From Liriodendron chinense (Eukaryota > Streptophyta > Magnoliopsida > Magnoliales > Magnoliaceae): DNA of 64,000 nt. The position numbers were made by a program, and so were the translations under genes. Of this stretch, positions 45,026 to 56,027 are shown in pieces. Position 1 is the stretch's first letter, and each line of letters begins with the position of its first letter. The stretch lies in assembly GCA_003013855.2 (NCBI GenBank), contig PVNU02000853.1, forward strand, positions 1,674,001 through 1,738,000, in the 5' to 3' direction. Under the pieces are notes generated by a model that did no database searches, was not told where the DNA came from, and saw nothing but the letters and a program-made list of their open reading frames with translations.

Positions 45026-46115
45026 TGTTGAGCTCTTAAATGTGCATATTCTAACCCTATTTTATCACTAACTATGCTTGAAATACATGATTAAAGACCC
45101 AACTAATGCATGGTTTTGTGGTTATAGGAATAAGAGAGAGGATTCATTAATTGAAGACTTAAAGATGCTATTTACAAGCATTGAAATCATAAGACCAAGC
45201 ATTAAAGGATGGAAGAAAGAAGCAAAGGAGAGAAGAAAGAAAGCAAAAGAATACACTGAAGACCGGTCGTCCGACCGGTCGTCCATAGCCCAGGACCGGT
45301 CGTCCGATCCGAACACTCAACTGAAGAGGCTCTACTGCAAACCTTGCTGGACCATCCACGATCGGTCATCCAACTGGTCCTTGAATTAAAATTCTGGGTT
45401 CGAATTTATGAAAAACTCAGTGGACTGTTTTTACATTTTTTAGAGCGGTAGTGCAACCGGTCGTCTAGGAGCTCAGACCGGTCGTTCGACCAGTCATTTG
45501 CGTAACAGAACGTGTTCTATAAGCTCCGATTTTCTCTGTGCAGACTGGGATTTCTTACGCAATCCGAAACCTTTTGCACTATTCTATAAAAGGGGATCTA
45601 GGGTTTTGTCGAAAGACATCCTAGAAGAGATCTACGAAGGTGGGAGGTGGCGGAAGTCGGATTCGGAGTTCCACAATTTCTCTTAGTTTGTGTTTTCTAG
45701 TTTTATGTTTTTAGTTGTTTTTATGATTCTTTGGATCATGAACAGCTAAACCTCTTAGCTAGGGCTAAGAGGTGAAGCTTGTAGTGAATTTGAGATGCTT
45801 TAATTCATTTTATGTTGGTTTCAACTTGGATTTATTAAAGAACAATTATTTTTAGAAGTTTGAATAAAGTTCTAAGTAGTTTTTCTTAATCTTATAATGA
45901 CTCATGGATGTTTGAAAGAATTGCTCTAGTTCTTAATTGTTTTGCATAGTTCTAGACTTGTTCGCTCCGAGGAATTGGATTCAATACACTCTAGACTTAG
46001 ATTTCCATGTGGGAACTTCAACCAAAGTTCTATTTTTTATACTAATTTCTGAATTATGTCTTGATGTTATATGTGATTTGAATGAAGTTCAAATCATGAT
46101 CTAATTATGCTTAGT
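45026..46115 (+). repeat. Element 3 3' LTR, left part
   Basis: Matches 27772 onwards (TGTTGAGCTCTTAAATG). TATAAAAG 45585-45592; stem-loop 45751-45772; palindromes at about 45262-45500. Interrupted after TTAGT (46111-46115) by a solo LTR; continues at 47656-48104, ending GGGGAAGTGAACA. Confidence 0.92.
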
Positions 46116-47650
46116 TGTTCGATTCCATAAGTGTAGGGTTGCGATGTAGTAATAATCTCGGTAAGACTGAGGTCGATCCACAGGGACTTATGTAGGAATT
46201 CACAAACGCATCAAATAATATCTATTAAAAGCTAACAACCAGATTTTGTATGAGATTGATGTAAATAACGATTTTAAACTAAATTGAAGATAAACAATTC
46301 TAAAAAGGCACTAGGGGTTCAAGGATCCACTTGTAGCAATTCTTGATGTTCAATCCGCTGTGGTTTCTCACTTTCTCAACTAGAATTGATATTAAGATCT
46401 ATCTAGCCGGATGATAGAGCTGTTAAACCAAAAAATCTGTTATATGTAAGTCCAATGCATAGGATTCACTCAATGTAAGCTAGGCTGAGCATGCTCAATT
46501 GCATAGGTCAGTCCTAATTCCAAAAGGCTTAGTTCACAATCATAACCATCCTCAAGTCCTGTCACAAGACAAGGCTAGATCATGATTTGAACTTGATTCA
46601 AATCACATGCACAGTCCATACATATTACAAAAATTCAGAAAAGTAGAACTTTGATAGGAAGTCCCCACATGAAGATCATAGTACTAGAGCGTACTCTAAT
46701 TCCTCGGATCATACAGGTCTAGACTAATACAAACCAATTAAGAATTTAAGTAATTCTCCCAAACATCCATGAGTCATCATAAGACTAAGAAAAAACTACT
46801 TAAAACTTGTATAAACTTCAAACCATAGTCATAAACATGAATTCCAAACTTAAAACCAACTTAGAACGAATTGAAACATCTTAGATCCACTACAAGCTTC
46901 ACCTCTTACCCCTAGCTAAGAGGTTTAGCTACTCATGATCCAAGGAAATATGAAACAACAAAAAAAAAACTCATAAAAACAGTAAAACAAACTAGAAGGA
47001 GTTGTGGAACTCCGAAATCCACTTATGTCGCCTCCAACCTTGCTTAAACCCTTCTAAAATACCCTAGGAACAATCCCTAAGTGTCCTTTTATAGTGGGGA
47101 GGCTCCGCAACTTCAGAAGATTTGCGTAAAAGTTACGCACTGCGCAGAGAAATTCGGCGCCAGAAATAGAAGTTTGCATCTTTCGCATGGCCGACCGGTC
47201 GGACGACCGGTCTGAGTAACTGGCCAACCGGTCGCGACCGGTCATGCCTCATAGGGAAATCAGTCCAGCAAGCTCTGGACTATAAAAAATCTTCTGGCCG
47301 ACCGGTCACGACCGGTTGGGCTGTGTTTGGCTTAGGTCCAGCGAGTGCACAAGGTTGGCCAACCGGTCTTGACTGATCTGGCTCCCTTGGCCGACCGGTC
47401 GGACGACCGATCGTGGCCATTGCTTCTTCATGTTCTTCTTCTTTTCTTCCCTCTTTGCTTCCTTCTTTCTTTGGTCCTCCTTGATCTTCATTCCAATGGT
47501 TCTAAATGGACCTTTTCACCTTCAATTAGGCAGAATTCACTCTCATTCCTATAATTACGAAACATGCATTTAATTAGCCTTTGAATCATGAAAACCTCGC
47601 ACAATGAGTGATGAATTGGGGTTAGAATATGCACAATTAAGAGCTCAACA
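46116..47650 (-). mobile_element. Solo Athila-like LTR in Element 3 3' LTR
   Basis: 1535 bp, minus orientation (TGTTCGATTCC...GAGCTCAACA on plus), exact TSDs TTAGT (46111-46115 and 47651-47655). TATA complement CTTTTATA 47086-47093; stem-loop 46902-46923 with one broken pair (CTTACC against GCTAAG); ACCGGT palindromes at about 47190-47415. Confidence 0.94.
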
Positions 47651-47655
47651 TTAGT

Positions 47656-48104
47656 GATAGATTTTAATGATGGTTATGGTTGTGATCTTAATCTATTGGA
47701 ACTATGATTGACCTATGCAATTGAGTGTGCTCAAGTCCTAACTTGAATTGAGGGAATCGTGTATAAAATCACACATATGACAGATTGTGAAATACAACTG
47801 CTCTATCATCCAACTAGATAGGATTTGATTTCGATTCTAGTTGTGTAATTGGGAAACCACAGCGAATTATGCATTGAGGGTTGCTACAAGTGGATCCTTG
47901 GACCCCTAGTGCCTTTTTGTATTGATTACATTCATCTTTAGTTTAAGAATTCTCTATACATTCAATTTTGAAAATCTGTTTAGATAGCTCTCAAGTAGAG
48001 AATATTAGAAGTAATTCTGTGAATTCCTAACAAGTCCCTGAGAATGATCACGGTCTCTACTGAATTATTACTACATCACAACCCTACACTTGGGGAAGTG
48101 AACA
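47656..48104 (+). repeat. Element 3 3' LTR, right part
   Basis: Continues the 3' LTR after the solo LTR. It contains the intact target of Element 2 (CCTATGCAATTGAGTG near 47715) and ends CACTTGGGGAAGTGAACA. The next 5 bp TCAGC (48105-48109) pair with TCAAC before 27772. Confidence 0.92.
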
Positions 48105-48109
48105 TCAGC

Positions 48110-48538
48110 CCATGTCCCGATGCTTCTAGGTTTAAGTGATTGAAACCATGCTTTGGCTTTGTCCTTTAGAGAGAAGGGGAACAATTTCAGTTTGATTACG
48201 TCATGAGAGACATCATTAAATTGAAAGGTGTTGGCTATCTCCTCAAATTTACTAAGGTACGCATATGGACTTTTAGAGTTGAGTCCGTGGAATTTCGGGA
48301 GTAACTTGATAATTTCCGATTTAAGGTCCACGTTTCCTGCATTAGTTGGAAAAACAATATAGGAAGACGTAGTTGTTCTCTCCGGTTGTAGATAATCTCT
48401 CAATGTTTTAACCGGAGGAATATAGTGTTCCTCATTCTCATTACGTTCCGTCCTAATTGGTGTTGCATCATGCTAACATCTTCAACATTATGTGGTTCAT
48501 TCTCAGCCATGATTTCAGATGATCCAAGTGTTAAGCTC
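48110..48538 (-). pseudogene. Element B gag, N-terminal part
   Basis: Minus-strand continuation of Element B gag: R-D-Y-L-Q-P-E-R-T-T-T-S-S-Y-I-V-F-P-T-N-A-G-N-V, then L-L-P-K-F-H-G-L and F-P-F-S-L-K-D-K-A-K-A-W, R-P-R-S-I-G-T-W-A at the Element 3 insertion point. A frameshift near 48400 precedes the N-terminal region toward 48538, where a plus-strand LTR begins. Confidence 0.83.
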
Positions 48539-49833
48539 TTAATTGTGCATATTCTAACCCTAATTCATCACTCATTATGCAAGGTTTTCATAATTTAAAG
48601 ACTAACCTGATGCATGTTTTGTGATTGTAGGAACGAGAGTAAACTTTACCCAACTAGAGATAAAAAAGAATACATTAGGATCCTTTGAATGAAGGCCCAA
48701 GGTGGACCAAAGAAGAAAGAAGAAAGAGGGAGAAAAGAAAAGAAAGAAAAGAAGAAAAAGAAGAAAATGTTCAAGGGCCGACTGGTCCAGACCGGTCGGC
48801 CGACCTGCTGGCCCCTGTGAAGATTGCAGGACAAAGGACCAGTTGGTCCGACCGGTCTTGACCGGTCGGCCAACAGGTCGGTGCCCTCTGGGAACTCTCT
48901 GGACATAAAATCAGTCTGGTCCGACTGGTCTTGACCTGGTCGGTCATCAACTCAGGAAACCTCGAGCAGTACTCTGGACTGTCAAACAAAGAGGTCCGAC
49001 CAGTCGTGACCGGTCGGCCAGCCCAGTCCGATCGGTCTAGACCAGTCAGCCATGCGTTCAAACAGCAGTTTCTATTCTGGGCTTCTATTTTCTCTGCGCA
49101 GTGCGTATCCTTACGCAAATTATAGATGATTTCAACACTGCGGAGCCTCCCCACTATAAAAAGACACCTAGTGATCGTTCCTAGGGCATCTTAGAAGGGA
49201 TTGAGCACAGTGGGAGACGGCGGAAGTCGATTTCGGAGTTCTACAACTCCTCCTAGTTTGCTTTTTAGTTTTATATTTTTTTAATTGTTTTCATGTTTCC
49301 TTGGATCATGAACGGTTAAACCTCTTAGCTAGGGCTAAGAGGTGAAGCTTGTAGTGAATCTAAGATGTTTCAATTCGTTTGATTTGGTTTCAAGTTGGAT
49401 TTATATTGAAGAACAATGGTTTGAAGTTTAATTCAAGTACTAAGTAGTTTTTCTTAGTCTTATGATGACTCATGGATGTTTGGAAGAATTGCTTTAGTTC
49501 TTAATTATTGTGAACTATTCTAGACCTGTATGATCTGAGGAATTAGAATACGCTCTAGATTTATGATCTTCATGTGGGAACTTCTTACCAAAAGTCTACT
49601 TTTCTGAAAATTCTGAAGTATGTGAGACTGTGTATATGGTTTGAATCAAGTTCAAATCATGATCTAGTTTTGTCTTGTGACAGGATTTAATGATGGTTAT
49701 GATTGTGATCTTAGCCTATTGGAATTGGGACTAACCTATGCAATTGAGTGTGCTCAAGTCCTCGCTCGAATTGAGAGAATCATGTACATGAGTCATGCAT
49801 ATGACAGATTATTTGTTTTAACTGCTCTATCAT
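48539..49833 (+). mobile_element. Athila-like LTR, cut by Element C
   Basis: Starts TGTTAAGCTC in Element B gag. ACCGGT array about 48775-49055, TATAAAAA 49155-49162, stem-loop 49321-49342. It stops at CTATCAT, where Element C begins; the missing last ~300 bp should follow Element C but is not there. So it is unknown whether this was a solo LTR or a 5' LTR. The flank before it is CCAAG (48534-48538). Confidence 0.88.
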
Positions 49834-50579
49834 TGTTATAGTCAAAATGGCGGAGATCAGCTATTTGCGGCTCGATATTCTCACGATGTCCTGGTTCTGC
49901 GAGCACATTTATTCGACTCTCGAGATCACCTGCTCGAGGCTCGCAGATTGGATAAATAAGAAACATAGTTATCGAGGCTTCGAGCTCTCATGGTCGATGG
50001 TCGGATATTATGAGGCAGGAAATTCCCTTCTCGACCCGCGAGCAGTCCTTCTCGCGAATCGTTAAAAGGAGTTACATCCCAATATGCGAGCACCTGGTCT
50101 CGCGAGCATCTTTCGTCGTGCGAGCAGCTTTTATTGATCAGCGATGACGTCCTTCATCCTTTAGTACCAGCAGCCCGCATAGGCCGATTTTGGGCTTATC
50201 TTCGTTTATGGCTCCGAGTCTCAAGGGATCGTTATCAAGGAACGTAGTTGACCGGGTGACTAATTGGATTAGATTGTTCCGAGGATAAGTAGGATAAACA
50301 TCCTATCCCATGAGATCAGTAGATGATCTCGGCATCTAACATAACAGAGTGGGACATTCGAGTCTATATAAATGGATGGTTTTATCATTAAAAGGTACAC
50401 AATACTCAATCCCTAATCTCTATCGTTTATTGGCTCTCCTTCCATACCCTATCTAACTTAGGCATCGGAGGGCCGACAGCCGAACGCCGGCCACCCTTAG
50501 TTATTGTTTCTGTTTCCTTTCAGGTCCAAGGAGAAAATTGGCTTGGAGGAAGGTAGACCTTCTGGAGGATCCTGTTACA
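49834..50579 (+). repeat. Element C 5' LTR
   Basis: Starts TGTTATAGTC (as does 57936). TATATAAAT at 50365-50373. The end is placed at CCTGTTACA (50579) as the last CA before the PBS; because the 3' LTR is truncated this end cannot be confirmed and could lie up to ~20 bp further right. Flank before it: ATCAT (49829-49833). Confidence 0.8.
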
Positions 50580-50598
50580 AATATCGATGTAAATAGTT

Positions 50599-50617
50599 TG
50601 GCGCCGTCTGTGGGAAC
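50599..50617 (+). other. Primer-binding site, Element C
   Basis: TGGCGCCGTCTGTGGGAAC. This sequence is the usual start of the internal region in plant Tat-type elements. I do not assign the primer tRNA. Confidence 0.7.
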
Positions 50618-50620
50618 AAT

Positions 50621-51579
50621 TTGATCATCACAGTCAATTGTTCTACCACTAATCAAAATTCTTCCACCATGCCTCCTAAGAAGATAGTTCATCCTTCTAC
50701 ATCAAGGCAAACATTACCTCCACCTGACGTTACGGAATCAGTTCCTGTTCCTCAAACCGCTTCAATAAACATCCCTCGAGGAGTTCCAAACGTGCCATCG
50801 GCGAACTCGTTACTTGAGGCTTCTGGAAGTCAAGAAGATGTCATGCGTTTCCTGGGAAACACACTTCTAACTCTCAATGCTGGGTTTCAAGCCTTGTTTA
50901 ACCGACTTGATCAACATTTCCTGGAGCCTCAGAAGCTGCCTTCCGGGAGGTTGCCGGCGCAGCCCATACCGATGGCTTCCAGACACTCTGTGGACGAACC
51001 ACAGGTCCAACCAAATCGTCCTCCATCGAACCAAGTGCCCATCGGCCACCAATCCCCCATACTATCTCCGCACTCCGTACATTCCAGTGCTTCCTACCAA
51101 CAACAATCTCATAGGTCCATCGTCAAAGCTTCAGGTTATACTTACCATGGGAAGGAGACCTCAAGAAAATCCATGATGGTTTTGATGATATGGAGCAACG
51201 ATACCAGGCGAATCGACCATCAGCCGCTGTGGCGCCGATACATCGATCCGAGTCCCCTTTTACCAGCGAAGTCATGGAAGCACCTCTACCGAGAAAGTAT
51301 CGTACACCAGTCATCACCCCATATACGGGTACCGGTGATCGTCTCGAACACCTGGAAACTTATAAGTCTCTTATGGAGCTGGAGGGACATGGGTCGGAAA
51401 TCATGTGTAGGGCCTTTTCCCTAACCTTAAAAGAAGTAGCCCGTACTTGGTTCCGGGGGTTAAAACCTCGTTCCATCGGATCCTTTTCGCAGCTATCGGA
51501 GCTGTTCCTTTCCATACTATCGTACGAGGCTTTTCAGTACGAGGGAACCAGAAAGAGGCTCGGTCCTGTTATGAGATAG
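50621..51579 (+). pseudogene. Element C gag
   Basis: N-terminal part, likely from M-P-P-K-K (about 50669), Pro/Ser/Gln-rich, up to about 51180. After a frameshift the gag core follows at 51190-51579: P-Y-T-G-T-G-D-R-L-E-H-L, L-T-L-K-E-V-A-R-T-W-F-R-G-L and R-S-I-G-S-F-S-Q-L, the Retrotrans_gag signature of Tat elements. A frameshift near 51500 shifts it again. The C-terminal gag, its zinc knuckle and the protease are missing: the sequence jumps to R-S-C-Y-E-I-A-L, which normally follows PR. Confidence 0.82.
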
Positions 51580-52560
51580 CCTTACAAGATCGGAAGAAAG
51601 GAAAAGCGACGCCAATTATGATGGTGGCACAAGATTCATCCAATTCCCCAGCAGATACCTCGCTGGATCCAAGAGAGGATGCTCTCCAATCAGGAACTCC
51701 CGGGGAAGAAACAGTATCGATTCGCTTGAATGAAGATGACCCATCCAAAGTGGTTTGTGTGGGATCCTCTCTGAGAAATGCCATTCGAGCAGATTTGATC
51801 TGCCTCCTTACTGAATATCAAGATGTGTTTGCCTGGTCTCACTAAGACATGCCTGGCATTGACCCTAGTGTCATCGTACATCGTCTGAACATCGACCCAA
51901 AGTATAAACCCGTCCACCAGCGCCGACGTGCCTTCACTGCAGAAAGGCAAATGGCGATCAAGGCCGAAATCGAGAAGCTGCTTACGGTCAATTTCATAAA
52001 AGAAGCTGACTACCCAGAATGGGTCGCGAATGTGGTTTTCGTTCGAAAATCCAATGGCAAATGGAGAATGTGCATCGATTATTCAGATCTGAACAAAGCG
52101 TGCCCCAAAGATAGCTTCCCGACCCCGCGAATCAACCAGTTAGTTGATTCAACAGCTGGGCATGCTCTGCTCAGTTTTATGGATGCTTATTCCGGGTATA
52201 ACCAGATCATGATGCATCCGCCCGATAGCCAGCATACTGCCTTCATCACTGACCGAGGTCTATATTGTTACCAGGTAATGCCGTTTGGTCTTAAGAACGC
52301 AGGGGCAACTTATTAGCGTCTCGTCAACAAGATATTCACCGCACAAATTGGCAGGAATATGGAAGTATATGTGGATGACATGCTCGTGAAAAGTGTCGTA
52401 GAAGACGAGCACCTTTCAGATCTTCGAGAAGCCTTCGACCTGATGAGGAAATATTAGATGAAGTTGAACCCAGAAAAATGCGCGTTCGGAGTGTCTGATG
52501 AAAAATTTCTTGGATTTATGGTTGGCCTTGCGAGGAATTGAGGCGAATCCTGAAAAAATA
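51580..52560 (+). pseudogene. Element C reverse transcriptase
   Basis: Linker S-C-Y-E-I-A-L with a stop before D-M-P-G-I-D-P (51843-51845), then RT: N-G-K-W-R-M-C-I-D-Y-S-D-L-N, F-P-T-P-R-I-N-Q-L, M-D-A-Y-S-G-Y-N-Q-I, T-D-R-G-L-Y-C-Y-Q-V-M-P-F-G-L-K-N-A-G-A-T-Y, a stop (52314-52316), then Y-V-D-D-M-L-V-K-S at about 52367-52393 with the catalytic Y-V-D-D. Another stop precedes M-K-L-N-P-E-K-C. Confidence 0.88.
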
Positions 52561-53150
52561 AAAGCACTAATAGAGATGAAATCCTCGACCACTCTTAATG
52601 ACGTCCAACGTCTGGCTGGTCGCATCGCATCATTGAATAGGTTCATCTCGTGAGCATCTGACAAGTGCTTACCCTTCTTCAAGCTCCTCCGGACCACAGC
52701 CAAGTCTAATTGGGAGTGGACATCACAGTGCGAAGAAGCTTTTCAACAACTGAAGCAATATATGAGTACACTCCCTGTTTTAACTAAAACTGAGCTACAC
52801 GAACAACTCGTCCTTTATTTATCTGTATCTTCCACGGCCGTTAGCGCCACTTTAATAAGAGAAGATTCCGGGATACAAAGGCCCGTTTATTATATCAGTC
52901 GAGCAATGGTAGATGCTAAACTCGGTATTCTGATATGGAAAAGCTGGCTTTAGCTTTGGTCACGGCAGCTCGAAAGCTGTGACCATACTTTCAAGCCCAC
53001 GCTATTTTAGTACCAACGAATCATCCGCTATGGCAGGTCCTTCAAAAACCTGAGGCTTCCGGACGGTTAACTAAATGGGCGGTCGAGCTCAGCGAGCACG
53101 ACATATCGTTCTGCCCCAGGACTGCAATCAAGGGCCAGGCCGTAGCTGAC
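52561..53150 (+). pseudogene. Element C RT thumb and first RNase H
   Basis: T-L-N-D-V-Q-R-L-A-G-R-I-A-S-L-N-R-F (RT end), then a worn RNase H: T-K-T-E-L-H-E-Q-L-V-L-Y-L-S-V-S-S-T-A-V-S-A and R-P-V-Y-Y-I-S-R. Frames are broken near 52950. Confidence 0.8.
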
Positions 53151-53199
53151 TTTATCGCTGAATTCACATATTCTTCTTCCGAAGAAAATACCGCGATCA

Positions 53200-53680
53200 G
53201 CGACCAGCCTTCCTGGTCACTCTTCATGGACGGGTCCTCACGGGCCACTGGTAGTGGAGCGGGCCTTATTCTAGTCGCCCCAGACGGGTCACATTTTCAA
53301 TACGCTTTACGTTTCGATTCTCGCATCTCAAATAATGAAGCAGAATATGAGGCCCTGATCATTGGTCTCGAACTGTCAAAGGTCCTTTCAATTCAAAATC
53401 TACTCATTTACAGTGATTCTCAGCTCATAGTCAATCAAGTAACTTGGCGAATTCGAAGCAAAAGAAGAAAGGATGGCCTTATATAAATCTCAAGTGCTCA
53501 TTCTGCTTGCAAAATTGAAGAATTACGAAATAATCCACATTCCCCGCGAGGAGAATAAACTCGCTGATTCGTTGGCAAAACTCGCCTCTGCACCAGAATC
53601 TGAGTTATCATATTCGATTCCTATCGAGTATCTTCAAAACTCGAGTATCGACCATGCAACTCTTGAGCAGGTGGTTACGA
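53200..53680 (+). pseudogene. Element C second (archaeal-type) RNase H
   Basis: M-D-G-S-S (first Asp), N-N-E-A-E-Y-E-A-L (Glu), Y-S-D-S-Q-L-I-V-N-Q-V (Asp), then, after a frameshift near 53450, the C-terminal I-P-R-E-E-N-K-L-A-D-S-L-A-K-L-A. Catalytic residues are present. A second RNase H between RT/RH and IN is typical of the Tat lineage. Confidence 0.88.
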
Positions 53681-53699
53681 TACATCCGTCTCCATGTTG

Positions 53700-55000
53700 G
53701 ATGGATCCCATCACTCTTTATCTTAGAGATGGAGTTCTTCCAGACGACAAGAAAATCGCACGACAAATTCGTCATCGAGCTGCCAAGTACACCTTACAAG
53801 ATGAAATATTGTTACGTAAGAGTTTTTCCTTGCCTTATTTAAGGTGTCTTCACCCAGAAGAAGCACATTGTGTCCTAGATGAAATACACCAGAGGGCCTG
53901 TGGTAACCACCCAAGGGGGCTATCCTTAGCATATAAGGCGATGAGGCAAGGATACTATTGGCCCACTATGAAGGCAGACGCAATTGAATTCTCCAAAAAA
54001 TGTGACAAGTGCCAGCGATACTCACCTATACCTCATGTACCGTCCGAGCAAATGACTCCAATTGATAGCCCTTAGCCTTCCGCACAATGGGGGGTCGATA
54101 TCATCGGGCCTTTGCCTACTGGAAAAGGACAAAATAGGTTCGCGATAGTGGGGGTCAATTATTTCACCAAATGGGCTGAGGCAGAACCATTAGCCAAAAT
54201 CACTGAGAAACAAACTACTAAGTTCATATGAAGAAATATCATATGCCGTTATGGACTCCCCCACACTATAATCACTGACAACGGAACCCAATTCGACAAC
54301 GCAGCTTTCGATGAATTTTGTGAAAAGTGGAAGATACGCAACATACACACCTCTCCATATCATCCTCAGGCAAATGGGCAAGTTGAGGCAGTGAATAAAA
54401 TCATTAAGCACCACCTAAAGACCAAGCTTGGCGAATGTAAAGGTATATGGCCATAACTTCTGCTAGAGATATTATGGGCATATAGAACTACAACTCGTAC
54501 ATCAACATGCGAAACTCCTTTCTCTTTAGCATTTGGTGTCGACGCAGTAGTACCAGTTGAAATTCAAGTACCCTCGTGTCGAATTGAGCAGTATGACCTC
54601 GCGCGTAACTAGGAAAGTCTTCGACTTCATCTCGATCTCTTGGAAGAACGGAGAGATGCCCCGAAAGATGTAAACAGTTTGGTGACCATACCCTCGTGGA
54701 TTTGAACAAAGAGTGCCCCAAAGATGCCTCCCAGATGCGAGCAGCCACATATCAACAACGTATTGCTCGCTACCGAAATGCTAAAGTTCGACCTAGATCT
54801 TTCCAGCTCGGTGACTTAGTCCTCAGACAGAACCTCGGGGTTCTGCCCGGTCGCTTGATCCAAATTGGGAAGGCCCGTATCGAGTCGTTAAAATTGTGCG
54901 ACCCGGCACTTACTATCTTGAAGATATGCAGGGGAGACCCATACGTCGCCCTTGGCACGTGGAACACTTGCTACAATACTTCCCTTGATTCGATGTATCT
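53700..55000 (+). pseudogene. Element C integrase
   Basis: Zinc finger H-Q-R-A-C-G-N-H...C-D-K-C (53886-54020), stop before P-S-A-Q-W-G-V-D-I-I-G-P (first Asp), T-D-N-G-T-Q-F (second Asp), A-N-G-Q-V-E-A-V-N (Glu), with TGA/TAA stops at about 54229 and 54456. The C-terminal part (Y-Q-Q-R-I-A-R-Y, L-G-D-L-V-L-R) resumes at 54745 after a patch of foreign sequence (54669-54726). Confidence 0.87.
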
Positions 55001-55039
55001 CTTAACGATGATTCAAATAACAAAGGACAGAAGAAATCT

Positions 55040-55230
55040 TTTGGTCGCTACTCCATTTACTTGGACTCGAATAGCCCCGAAGAGAATACATACATTCTCT
55101 TGACCAATTGCCTACCTTTGGTAGGGTTAAAATCATCTTTGTTGGTCGCTTTTCCATTTTATGGATCAAAAATAGCCCTGAAGAGAACATATGTGTTCTC
55201 TTGACCAATCTTCTACCCCTGGTTAGATTG
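55040..55230 (+). repeat. ~102-bp imperfect tandem repeat, Element C 3' region
   Basis: Two diverged units beginning TTGGTCGCT (about 55040 and 55142), each holding AATAGCCC.GAAGAGAA and CTCTTGACCAAT. They lie just downstream of pol. Confidence 0.75.
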
Positions 55231-55475
55231 AAGTTTTAATCGATAGATTAGTCTATCTCCACGAGGGTATGGTCACCATGACCCCCCGGATTGAATGCCT
55301 ACCCCTGGTAGGATTGAAGTCTCAATCAATAGATTAGTCTATCTCCACGAGGGTATGGTCACCATGACCCCCCGGATTGAATGCCTACCCCTGGTAGGAT
55401 TGGAGTTTCAATCGATAGATTAGTCTATCTCCACGAGGGCATTGTCATCACAACCCCCCGGATTAAGTATAGATC
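55215..55475 (+). repeat. 86-bp tandem repeat, Element C 3' region
   Basis: Three units with CTCCACGAGGG at 55257, 55343 and 55429, an exact 86-bp period, each containing GATAGATTAGTCTAT or a one-base variant and CCCCCCGGATT. Tandem repeats in this part are known for Tat/Ogre elements. A 20-bp piece occurs inverted at about 54681-54700. Confidence 0.88.
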
Positions 55476-56027
55476 ATTACTGCTGACCTAAATATGAAGG
55501 CATCCAAAGCATAATGAAAGCAGAAACAAAACAAAAACAAGCAAAGGACAAACATCATCATCAAAAGGTTTCTTTTTCATTAATGAGTAATCGTTTACAA
55601 GAATTTGATCACAAGTACAAAAAATACAGAGAGGTAAATTAATCTCTTGGAAGAGGAGCCTGCACTCTCGACTTCAGGGCCCAGCATCGGGAACCCCTGT
55701 AGCTTGAGTGACTTCAGTTACCTCGTTCTAGGCAGCTGCTTGCTCTTCCACAGCTATGATGGACGCGACCCGGTCGAATTCTCCCATGTCGAAAGATGGG
55801 ATCATCCGCTGCACTACTCTTAGTGCGAAGTCGCGACTAGCATCGTATGACTCGTATCTTTCTTCGTCATACAGCGGTGAAGTTCAAAACTCGGTGATGG
55901 CTCGAGTTCCTTCTTCAGAGAGCATTTTGACAAGGGCGACCCTCTCCTCGTCCCAATGGATCGAGTCGTCCTTGAGCTGCGTGAGAGTGGAACGCTCTTT
56001 ATCCAGACTCTCGCTGACTTCTTTGAG

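Larger units (their letters stand above)
27772..48104 (+). mobile_element. Element 3: full-length Athila-like gypsy, decayed and nested
   Basis: Plus-strand insertion in Element B gag. TSD TCAAC (27767-27771) versus TCAGC (48105-48109), one substitution apart; joining the flanks restores G-T-W-A-E-M-T of gag. Order: 5' LTR (split by Element 2), PBS 36252, gag 36447, PR, RT, RH, IN (split by solo LTR 41250-43271), 3' noncoding, 3' LTR (split by solo LTR 46116-47650). All pol domains are present but full of stops and frameshifts. Confidence 0.92.
22314..48538 (-). mobile_element. Element B: gag-PR-only Athila-like element, split
   Basis: Minus-strand element inserted in Element A gag. Its 3' LTR is 22314-23913; 3' noncoding 23914-25178; tail, PR and gag 25179-27771; Element 3 inserted at 27772-48104; gag N-terminus at 48110-48538, then cut by another LTR. 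The 5' LTR is not in the window. Like Element 1 it lacks RT, RNase H and integrase and has the W-D-D-P-Y-L tail. Confidence 0.88.

Noticed and set aside
51569..51950. Minus-strand frames opposite Element C RT
   Set aside because: Shadow frames opposite the RT-proximal coding region, without family features.
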